Of a stretch of DNA of 64,000 nucleotides, positions 1 through 11,600 are shown piece by piece. The DNA comes from Lingula anatina (taxonomy: Eukaryota; Brachiopoda; Lingulata; Lingulida; Lingulidae), in NCBI RefSeq assembly GCF_001039355.2, contig NW_019775857.1, forward strand, positions 440,042 to 504,041, read 5' to 3'. The notes under the pieces are model-generated. The model was given only the letters and a program-made list of their open reading frames with translations. It did no database searches and was not told where the DNA came from. Each line of letters starts with the position of its first letter. The first letter of the stretch is position 1. The position numbers and the translations under genes are program-made.

Positions 1-812
1 AACAAAACAGAAAATACCAGCACTGATTTCTGGATAAATCTGGAAGCCTATCATCTCGAAAGAGTTAATGTGAAATTGCCCTCTATACCTTTCAAGTCTT
101 CGTGGATTATTCTCTTCTCGGCAAAGTAGACCAGTACTTCCAGGACCTGTTGTAAGTACAGCAGTGCCGCCCAGGGACTGAGACACTCCTGGCTGGTGAT
201 GAACTCTGTCAGTGAGCCACCTGGTGGTAAAGACAATGAACTATTGGTTTGTTCTTATATATTAAACTGAAAACAAAAATCCATTGTATAGCTGGTGGAA
301 AAATGGAAGGCAAATCACAATACAAAACTTTGAATTACATAGAGCATGAAAACCTTTTGGCTTGTGATAAACTGTTGGGGTGATATCTGGAAAGAGTAAC
401 ATCACAAAGAATCATCACAAAAATCTTTAGAATTTTTAAAATTAATTTAAATATTTTTTATTCTGGTACAAGCACATTTTTCACAATGACAGTGACCTAA
501 TTATACTTATTGAAACTAATGCACCATTGTGTAAACAATTTTTCTCTTCCCTTCTCTTTCACTTTTTTTTTGTCAGCTCACCTTCCATTAGCTGCATAAA
601 GATGTAAACTTTACGCCCAGTTCTGATTGCCCCATACAGCTCGACAACATTCGGGTGCTGAAGGTCTGCCCAGATAATCAGTTCTTCCTCATTGTAATTC
701 AACAGGTCCACCTAGAATGTAATAGAAAACATCATGATAAACAAGAACTATACAAATTATTTGATAAATATTCTGTTTCTGGGATTAATTCACTGTCACC
801 AGTTTTACCTAN
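1..812. repeat. Duplicate of 1645-2457 carrying kinase exons, ending at a single N
   Basis: Bases 1-811 repeat 1645-2457 with only scattered substitutions and small indels, then stop at an ambiguous base at 812. The block carries second copies of two NIK-like exons: 711-582 (LQHPNVVELY part) and 220-89 (GGSLTEF to HEDLK). One difference changes Thr to Ile in the segment after TEFI. In transcription order these copies fall after the ADN/DFG exon at 1178-910, which a working kinase cannot use. This is best read as an unmerged allelic contig end, not a functional exon duplication. Confidence 0.85.
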
Positions 813-909
813 ATTGGCCAGACTTTAAATACAATGCGACAGATATAGTCCTTTGTGAAATGTAAAAAAACAGTGGTTGTTAAAAATATAACAAGTTATA
901 TAAACTTAC
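813..909. other. Sequence right of assembly gap, intronic
   Basis: This is the first sequence of the contig to the right of the ambiguous base at 812. It runs into the GTAAGT donor of the DFG exon at 909-904. No feature is visible. Confidence 0.5.
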
Positions 910-2702
910 AATGAAGTGTAATAGTCCTGCGCCAGGATACCTACGCACCCATGGATGGTGTCCCGTCAACATGTGAATGAACACGCAAATGGCCGCCCAG
1001 ACATCAGAGCGGCAGTCATGACCCTCGCTGGCAGCTTTTTCTGGGCTCCACTGGGTTTGGGCTCCTATTGGCCTGTGCCCAGGAGACAACACCCTCTGGT
1101 GGCGTCCCAGACGCCTGGACAAACCAAAGTCAGTGAGGGCAATGTGGAGGCTCTCTGCCTTCAGTAAGATGTTGTCAGCTAGAGAGTCAATAATATTTGG
1201 TGTTATTGATGATCAGATAAAATGTTTCTGGATCAATATTCTTGTGTGTTTGTCATCATCTATTCATCATGGACGCAAAACAAAAAAGTAAATTGGTGAT
1301 CACAGTTTTTAGCCATCTCTTATGTTAGCTATTTGAAGGAATTGTTATTTTACTTAGCTGAAAAATTTCAAGCATTATTCTAAATCAATTTAAAGACAAG
1401 GAGGTTGTTAGTACAACTTTGGGAAATCACTGATACATTTTTGTATAAAATAACTTCATTATATCACTTTGCTATTGCAAGTTAAAAATGACAACCCACT
1501 TTTTTGTTGTGGTCAAAATGACTGATAAAGCTCAGAATTTTATGCAGTGACTTGGAAATGACCACTTTTTTTTCAGGTGAGGCACAAAATGGCCTTTTTT
1601 TCAGTAGAGCAACAGTCAGTGATGAGAGAAGATTTAGAAAAACAAACAAAACAGAAAATACCAGCACTGATTTCTGGATAAATCTGGAAGCCTATCATCT
1701 CGAAAGAGTTAATGTGAAATTGCCCTCTATACCTTTCAAGTCTTCGTGGATTATTCTCTTCTCGGCAAAGTAGACCAGTACTTCCAGGACCTGTTGTAAG
1801 TACAGCAGTGCCGCCCAGGGACTGAGACACTCCTGGCTGATGATGAACTCTGTCAGTGAGCCACCTGGTGGTAAAGACAATAAACTATTGGTTTGTTCTT
1901 ATATATTAAACTGAAAACAAAAATCCATTGTATAGCTGGTGGAAAAATGGAAGGCAAATCACAATACAAAACTTTGAATTACATAGAGCATGAAAACCTT
2001 TTGGCTTGTGATAAACTGTTGGGGTGATATCTGGAAAGAGTAACATCACAAAGAATCATCACAAAAATCTTTAGAATTTTAAAAATTAATTTAAATATTT
2101 TTTATTCTGGTACAAGCACATTTTTCACAATGACAGTGACCTAATTATACTTATTGAAACTAATGCACCATTGTGTAAACAATTTTTCTCTTCCCTTCTC
2201 TTTCACTTTTTTTTTGTCAGCTCACCTTCCATTAGCTGCATAAAGATGTAAACTTTACGCCCAGTTCTGATTGCCCCATACAGCTCGACAACATTCGGGT
2301 GCTGAAGGTCTGCCCAGATAATCAGTTCTTCCTCATTGTAATTCAACAGGTCCACCTAGAATGTAATAGAAAACATCATGATAAACAAGAACTATACAAA
2401 ATATTTTTGATAAATATTCTGTTTCTGGGATTAATTCACTGTCACCAGTTTTACCTAGAAACAACCGCCACTGACATTATTCTCCCTAATCTTTCCTTTT
2501 CACTTCAAAAGCAGGACATTTTGCCTAAGGCAGGAAATCACCAACTGCAATAGTGCTGTGGACTTACCTTCTTCACACAGAAGCTGAATTCGTTGTTGAA
2601 GTCCTGGGCAATATGGCACCTCCCTGCTACACCGCTGCCCAAATACGTACACTTATACCACTGTGAGTCCTTCTCATAGCGGTCGTTGATAACCTTCAGG
2701 TC
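910..2702 (-). CDS. MAP3K14: NIK-type kinase domain exons (N-lobe, hinge and part of C-lobe)
   Basis: Four exons. 2702-2568 holds the pre-kinase strand, the glycine loop GSGVAG and the ATP-anchoring Lys of FCVKK. 2355-2226 holds the alpha-C region, LQHPNVVELYGAI and KVYIFMQLMEG. 1864-1733 holds GGSLTEF to the catalytic loop HEDLK. 1178-910 holds ADNILL, TDFG, the activation segment with WSPE and the SDVWA helix, ending at LLHFI before a GTAAGT donor. The HRD-equivalent Asp, the DFG Asp and the APE-type Glu are all present, so an active enzyme is expected. Human NIK also departs from HRD at the same Arg position (HGD). The remaining C-lobe exons would lie left of base 1, or in the unassembled overlap described for 1-812. 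Confidence 0.9.
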
Positions 2703-5587
2703 CTAGAAAGATCCCAACAGAACCTCTATGAGAGAGCTTTGTAAAGTAAATGGTGGTAATTTTCAGGCCTTATCATAGGCTCTATTCCCATAGATTTTAG
2801 ATCGATCTATCCCCGCGGGGAGTCTCACTAGATTACTTTCAGATAATCCGACTTAAATGTCCGTCCCGCCTACTACAAGCTCTAAGGGGATAATTAACTT
2901 TCGTGTCCGCCCGGCTGACAGCTATTTAGCGTGAACCCCCAGGGAGTTAGGTCGATCTAAAGTAGGTCGATCTAATCTATGGAAATGGGGTGATAATTAC
3001 AAAATGCGGGGAATGCAGTGAACCAAACACTTTTAAAGTGAAGCGCTTCAAAACATCACAAGTACAAATATATTTCTTTCTGATCTTTTACTCTAATACA
3101 CAATGTTGTATGTTGACATACAACACCTTTCAATCATCTTGTTATTACTTGATAATCACTGCAACGTCAATTCACCTAAATGTAAATATATAAACATAAT
3201 CTGTAACAGTGTACCAACTAGTATTGCCTTTGTTGAAATTATTTTGCAATTCTACTGGAACCTTGTTACAGATCACAAACATACTACTTTGTTACAAACC
3301 AAACACAAGCTACTTTGTTACAGATCCAGTAGTTACCATGTTTCAGATCAAACATTTTATAAAGGTGTTACAGACATTTTTCATCCCTAGAGAATTGCAC
3401 CAACCTCCTTTATTATAATCCCCTCCTCCTTTCTGCCAGGTGGCATCATCTTCCCAGCAGCCACATGGTCCCGAACCTTTGTCCAATACTTGGCCAAATC
3501 TTTCAGATTTCGCGGGGTTCCATATGCCACTTCCCCGACACCAGGGAGATGTCTGCTGGCTGCCCTCACTGAGGTAATTCTGTTTGGCTCGAACACTTGT
3601 GTCTTCAGCTGCACGGGTAGACTTGCGATGCTGTAAGGTTGAGTGTTCACGGGCGGGAGGGCATTATCATTATATGGGAGGTCAAAAGTCAAGTGATCGG
3701 GGGATGGGCTGAGTGGCACCGCTGACTCGGGTTGTGGAGACAGCAGAGCCCTCTGCTGTTTCTGAGATGCCATGTCCTTGCTCAAGTAAACACGCAGCTC
3801 CTCCCTGGTGGCGCTCTGCAGATCTTCCATGTAGCTTCGCAGTGCAGTCTGGTTGTCTGTGTCGTCTTCCCCCATTGGTTCAAATTCAACATGGCTGCCA
3901 GGCTGGTTGTAATTAGGCAAAACTCCTCCACTGGGAACATCAGCCTGGTCCAAACGAAAACCAGAATCATCATCGTTACCTCGCAGGAAGCTGGAGAGGG
4001 CCTCTTGGTTGTGCAAGGACTCAGTCTCCTCTGGAAAATTCAAAGATGGTGGGTTCTGTGTCAGATGAATGGCCTCAACGCGTAAGGCTGCAGCTTCTTG
4101 GTAAATTCTGTCTAGAGTTTCCTTCACATCTGCTGGGGCGTTCTCAGGAGCACGTGCTGGTGCATGTGCAGGAGCAGCAGGTACGACGACATCCTCGGTA
4201 AAACCGGCTTTTCCAGTCTTGCCAGAAGTGTACCTGGCAAATGAAAGCGGTGTTTTGCCTCCACCATCCGTCTCTGTCCTTCCCCCTGGAGGTGTGGGTG
4301 TGCCAGTTCCAGGCAAATTTCTTCCACCTGCTACAGAAACTGAAGCTGAGACAGCCAGTCCCAAACCCTGCAACCCCCTGGGACTGAGGGGTGGGAGACC
4401 CTGGGGGACAGATTGTGGAGGGCCCATGGAAGTTGGTGGTGGGGGGTGCAATGCAAAGTTTTCACTGATGGGCTCCATCTTTGGCTGATATCTTTTTGTG
4501 CTTCCTGTGCGACGGGGCTGTCCTTTCCCTGGTGGAGGTTGACCTCTGACCTCCTGACCCCCATCTGCTTGTTGAAGTCTGTTAAAGCTTGGAGGGTTGT
4601 CTTCAGCATTCTGATTAGCTGACCCAGGAAGAGAAAGGACATCAGGTATATCCTCGCCCAATGACAGGAGACTTCTCATACTGTCGCTCTGCAGGAATTC
4701 CAGGCTTCCGAGAGAAAGACGACGGTGCTGACGACCGAAGTTCTTCTTAATGGTGTTCCAAACAATATCCTGTCTTTTAAACATACGATTGCGTGAATCG
4801 TACAGTTTTCTTCTGATCCTTCCACACAGCTCTGAAAGACAAGGCAGTATATATATATATATATATATTTGACCAACCCAGACAACAATGCTATTTTCAT
4901 TCTCAACTCTCCGACTGATACAAAATAAAAACTTCAGAATAAGATTTTAGCCAGCAATAATATAAAATCAACTATTGTTTGAGGAACAAATCATTGATCG
5001 ACTTCTCACAGCTTTAAAACTTGTGGGAATTGTTTTACCCAAGTAAATCTTCCCAACACTTTTAAAGACAGAAAACTCTATACTCACCCATAGAGCAACT
5101 ACAAGTGCCATTCAAGTCGTCCTCAACACATCTGTTAATGTGATACATGAACAAGTTAAACAGGGCCTCACAACTTCTGCACACCCTTCTTGTGTCAACA
5201 CAGCGACCAACATGGCGGCATAAAAAGGAGAGGTGGTCGCAAATTTCACAATCAGTTTGGTTCCCAGCAGCAGGTCCTGAAATATCAAGATCACACTTTT
5301 GATAAAAATTTTGAAAGAGCAGATGAAAATGGCTGAAAATGTTAGAATGAACTTTTGAAACAAATGTGTCTCCTGAAAAGAAGGACAAGGTCACACTGTT
5401 CTGATACAATCCCATCCTTTTTTCAAATATAGAACTAATGTTATGCTCACAAGTTTGAAACACACAGACATCTAGATAGTTTCCATAACCCTGTAAGTGA
5501 TGCACTTTTGGCCGTGTTATAGGGGTGGAAAAATCAGTGGCTTGGGAGCAAAGAGCAGAAAATATCAACGTAATAATCACAAAGTAA

Positions 5588-5622
<35 letters not shown>

Positions 5623-8600
5623 AACATGTCCGTCTTTACCTGTGGTCAACCAAAACTGCAGACACAAGTTTAATTCTCTAAAAGCCTGCTGCTGTATGTG
5701 GTGACTGTCCAACTGTTCCTGTGGCACCATGTCATCTTCTCCGCCTGGATCAATATTCACCTTCAGCTAAAAATAATAAAACAGATACAATGTATACATG
5801 TGTTGTGTTTAGCTTTGGGTGGAGAAAATTGACTACTTTGGGACAAAATTATTAGAATAGTTATGTTTAAGTCTCATATCACGAGAGAAGCATCAGGGTG
5901 TCTGCTTAAAGGTCCACCAGTGCTCAGCGAACTCTGGGCATTTAGTCAAATTCTGAGGTTTATGGGTGTTGGTGTACCTGTAAGCGATTCTCACTGAAAA
6001 CTGCTTATGTTTTTAAGCAAAATATGAAAGTATTGGTCAACTTAAAGGTACATACGAACCGAGCATCGGTGGAGTGTGGATTCTGAGTAACACATGTAAA
6101 CCACTTCTAGTAGATTCTTATACGACTCAAATAAATTCGAATTACCAAGGGATAAACTGAATAGATCACTCGATCAGCCATAAAATACCTTTAGACTGCT
6201 CCTTTCTTTAAATTTATGGTTGTAAATTTAACCTACTTCCGTGACCTACTTTCCTACCCCATTGACATACAGCTTAGAATGCCAGCAGAAAAATCTGTTC
6301 AAACATCATTTTCGGGTAAAATTAAACAATGCCTTTTGGTAATTCTCTTAGTTATACTACTTGAAACTATATGCTGGCATTTGGTTGGTTTTTGTGACAA
6401 CAAATTGACTTTGTATGCATCTTTAAACCTTCAGTATGTACCAAACAAATTGCAATCAGTGTGCATCTGTTTATAGTACTTATGAAAAGCAAAAGAAACT
6501 TCATAAGAGGTCATAAGAAATATAAATCAACAAACTGCTTACAAACAACCAGTAATTATCACACTACAAAATGTAACCTTACCCATCCAATAGCAGTGGT
6601 TATGTCCATATCCTTCAATTCACCATGTTGCCTACCATCTTTCTTTCGTGGCCACTTATAATCTTTCTTCACGAGTCCGTTACGGAGACTGTCCCTGTTA
6701 CTGTGGGGTCTGCTTTGATCTCCTCCTCCTTCATCATCAAACCCATCCTCCTAAAATCAAATAAATGTGTTTCAGGGAAAATCACATTAACTGTAACTGG
6801 ACAAAAATAAATAAATAAATTAATTAATAAATAAATAAATAAATTAATTAATAAAATTAAATATATATTCTTGAGAATCAAAAATCCGTCATAACCCATG
6901 ATTATGCAAACAAATACACATTACCAAGAGCAGAATTACTATTCAGGTAGTCATGTTTTGATGTAAAAATGGGAAATTGGGCAATTCTTTGAAACTTAAG
7001 AAGAAAGGCTTGAATCTGTTACACCCATTATTTTTGTTCCACTTTCCAAACATTTATGTTCATTTCTAAATAAACTAAAGACTAATTTCAAACTACTTTC
7101 CTGGATGCAAAATAAAATATTGGGTATGACAACTGAGATCTAAAACACATGTTTGTTTCTTGATATTGCAAGTTGCATAAGATACTAACTGACCTCCTTT
7201 CCTTCACTGTTTAAGTCTCTTTGACCACCATCTTTCCCTTGGTCTTTTGAATTGTTCTAAAAAAATATGAAAATTACAAAATAAACTTCTATACAATAAA
7301 GTTAATAAATTTTGCATCTAAAAAATACTAATGGCAGAAACAAACGCCTTAATTTAACAGTCAAACCATAAATATATGCACCACATTTTATATTTGACTT
7401 GGTTAGTCAGAAAAATAAAACTTCATATGACCACACTTGCCCAATAAAGTATAATAAAGAAAAGCATTTCCTACTAATATATTAATAGTAACACTAACTT
7501 GCAAAAACAAAAACGGACCCCTAACCCCAGCAAGTAGGCCTATAAACTCAATATTTTCCTGAACTCACTGTTTTTCCAAATCCTCTGCTGTAATCCCCAC
7601 CACCACCGCCACCGCCAGTGGCACCAGTACCTTCACCATCACCACTGTCTTCAGGTGGACCACACCCTGTTTCGTCTCCACGTCTGCGGTGGACCACCCT
7701 GAGACTGTTGAATGCTTTTGACCCTGAACCTTGGTCAAAATGTGGTGAATCAGGGATAAATCTTGGCTTTGACATCTGCTTATGGGACCCTCTATGTAAC
7801 CATCTATCAGTGTAACTGTTAGGAGGTCCAACCTCCCCGCTGATGCTTGGCTCTTCTTTCCTTTTCTTTTCTGTATTTCCATTTTCCCTTCTCTTCTTCC
7901 TCTGGGGTTTTTTCATCTTTCTGGTTAAGCTGGCCCTGCTGGTTTGACCAAAAGTAGTCGTGCAGGTCAATGAAATGATCTGACCATGACCTTTACCATG
8001 ACCCTCAATGTTGACCTTTGGTTTTCTTGTCTGTGCTTCTGGGTTTCTCTTCTTCTTTCCGTTTTTAGCAGCTCTGGGTACTGTTGCAGAATTCTTGACG
8101 CCGTTGTCTGCCTCTGGCTTCTGACCCTTGCCTTTCTTACATTTTCTTTTCTTCTTAGATTCACTCCCTCTAGATGTGGTTTCTCTTTTGATGTCTTTTC
8201 CATTGCCACTGCTACATGGAGCCCTGTTGCTGCTGCTGCTGTTGTTGTCATCAGGTGAAGTGCTGTTCTTGGTCTCAATGATGACACTGCTCTTGTGGAT
8301 GACATCACTGTCATTCTGTGTGCCAGTACCTGGGAAGCACATACTGCCACCTGTTGCTACAGAAAAGCATTAAATGAAAAATACAATTGGTAAAATTCAA
8401 TGAATTTAAAGACTAACTTTAATATAAAGGTGTTTGAAAATAATTCTTGTTTTTGCCTTTTTGTTAGTTTATATTTTATTCAAAGTCATTAGAACTCTTT
8501 GTTTTTCAAATCTGAACATAGTCTTAATCATCTTTTAGGAAAATGATGTTTGTAAATATTTATCAAGTCTTAAATTAAATTAATTTGAAATTAAAGATAT

Positions 8601-11600
8601 TTTCTAACGAAAACCTTTGGAACCTCTTATTCTTCATTTCACCAAAATAGCTTTAATTGTGAAAACATACTGAATCATAATATTTTCAAGCAACTTAGCC
8701 TTTTCTTTAGCCAACTTAAACACTTCAAACCATAAATAAAAAAATTAAGTATCTTCTCACCAGAGACGGTGTTGCCTTTTGGTAATTTCTGTTCAATGTC
8801 CTCTGTTTTCTGCTGTGGAACATTAAAATTGAACTCTGGACAACTAGACACATCTGCAATGAAAAACAAAATTCAATCAGGTTAAAAAGACATACCTTTA
8901 ATAGTTTGAGCAATCTGGTTTTAACTACTTTGCTTCACCATTAAATATATATATATAACCTACCACAATCTGATGCAATCACTTGATTCTAACATTGCAC
9001 TGAACTGTTAAAGCACAACTGAGAGGACAGAAGGAGTAACACCCAATTTAAGTCCTTCAGGTCTTTGTTCAAAATTCACCATAAAAACTAAAAATATCAG
9101 TAAACCCCCAGATAACAAAGAGGTAAATTTTTCATCATCACCAATCTGAGACAAAGATGGCAATGTTTCAATTCGAAACATCTGCTTGGTAGTTCTTTTT
9201 TCTTTTTTTTTTTTTTGAATCTAGAGTTCACAAAATAACTTATAAATCATAATTCTCACATTAAAAGAGGGGCAATCTCATCAGCAGCAACTAACTTTTA
9301 AGTTTAAAAATTAAAATTTTCAAAAAGGGAAAGTCCAGTGGTCAAGGTTAATTTAATTTCATTCTTCCATGCTTATTGAAAAAATCATAATATTTTACCA
9401 CCTGCTCCTAATTCCCTCACCTTACCAAAAGTACTAACTCAATTAAGAACTATTTCTGAGTCATGCAGTCCGACAAGTGCAGGTGAAATGTAAATAAGTT
9501 CATTTGCATCTTCAAATATAGTGAATGGGGATTTTTTTCTGTCACAAGCAAAGTTGAGCTTTGGGGAATTTGCATCATCTCATCCTGATAAGACATGATG
9601 TAATATTACATAGTATTGTACATTAATCAAAGGCTAGCTTCCAGACAAGTTAAAACAGCCTAACTTGGTTATGGATCAACCCATCTGAGCTAGCCTTCCA
9701 TTTATGATTAGTTCTCTAGAGACAGCAAATCTAATCTGCCTGTTGTCCTGCTTATTACCACAGTCACTGAGCTGTATACAAGCTATTTGATATTGACATC
9801 CTAAGGTGATGTGTTCATATTTAGATGCACTGCTGTGATGGAGAGGCTGAATGTCAATCTTATTTGACTGGAACCACAACACAGGGTTGTGCCCAGTCAC
9901 CACATTGATCAAAACATTCTTAGTTTTTTTGGGGGAAAATTGGATGTTTTAATCCATTTTCAACATTCAACAGCCATAATATTTGCTTTTGTTATTTTAT
10001 TTCTGAAACCAGATAAAGGGTTTTGAGCCAATTTAAGCTGATATGAAATATTCCAAAATATTTGGTGAATTGGGGTAAAACAAATTTGTTGTAAATGGAA
10101 CAAGGGAGACCAAAAATAGCAAAATATTGGATTTTTTCCTGAACAAATATGACAAATAACTGCTAAGGCAAACATAAGCTCCATTTAATAGACTTACACA
10201 CATACATAAAACAAATACATACCCTTTGGATTTGCAGATGACACTGAAACTCTCCCAGATTCCTTATGAAAGCCATCTTTTCCAGTCTCAGATTGCCCTT
10301 GATCCTTTAAAATCGACTCTTTCTCAAATGGAGGCAGGATAGTTGTCTCAGTATCCATGGCAACAGGTGATGGCCTTATGCACTCTCTGGGCGAACCATC
10401 TCGGAGTCCTTTGAATACACCTTTCTGGTCCTGGAGAGCCAAATTCTTCAAGATGATCCTGATCTGTGGCATTAGGGAACTCAGTATCTCTTTCTTGCTC
10501 AGAAGTTTAATAACCTGAAGGAGCTTGGGCACACCTATGATTAGAAATTATAATTATGTGTATGGCAAACTGTGATCCAATTTTAGCTAAAAGACTATTC
10601 TTAGTTTTAGTTTCAGGAAAATGAATAAGACTGTACAGAATATTTCGATTAAACAAAAATGAGTATATCATTAAATGACCTGAAAGTAAACACATTGTCA
10701 ATCTTTATACCTTCGTCCTGCACTTCTGGGATTACGTTTAGCGTCATGTTACTAAGCTGCTTCAACGTCTTTTTGTTAGCAGGACACACATCTGAAGTAT
10801 ACACTTCTTTTTCATCAGCAAAGCCAGCTGCACGCTGCAAGGAGTTGGCCACATCTTTCTCCACTCTGCACTGTAAATGCTCTTTTGCAGTGGGACTAAT
10901 GAAGAACTTCTTGGATATTTCTTGGTTGCCACGGAGATCAGCTCTGTTGCCATAGCTACTTGGGTTATCGTGCGTGCCTTCCAACAATCTTTTCTCTTTG
11001 GAAGACCCATCACCTGTGTCTACTGCAAGCTTTGCAGGCCCATTCTTCATGCTCTCTTGGACACTTGGTTGGTGTTGAACGGCACTGGAAAAAACTCTGC
11101 GTATACCAAACTCGTCCTTCTCAAGTAAGCTCTCCAGGGTTCCTTTTTCAAGTGGCTCTTCAAACAACATTTTACCCCCCTTCGTAAGCATTACTTTTGG
11201 TTGTTGCATACCCTCTTCTTTTCGGACCTTAGGTTTTATCGTCTGGATTGGGGTTGACTTCTGTAAGTAACCGCCCAACTCCCAAAGGTGGCCAGATTCA
11301 AAAGACTCCAGCGCTGTTATAGAGCACTCATGTTCCTGGGGACCGGAGTTTCTTCGGAAACTTAGGGATTTTGGTTCCCGTTTCTCAAGATCCAAGACTG
11401 TGAGAGGAATCATGGAATGCTGCTCTGTCTTCTCCAGAGCAATCTGATCTAAGCTTGGCTCATCTGCCGCAATCTGATTTCTATTTGCTTGCTTTTCTGT
11501 AAAATTGTGAAGAAATTGCTTAATCTTTTACTTTAACTACGCAAATCATCTGCAATAAATGGTAATGCATCATGTAAAAAATATGCTAAGAAACCTATAC

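Noticed and set aside
89-711. Genuine tandem duplication of kinase subdomains
   Set aside because: Near-identity including introns, and termination at a single N, favour an allelic contig overlap.
3713-4085. Plus-strand open stretches opposite the NIK-like central exon
   Set aside because: Antisense shadows of a long open minus-strand exon.
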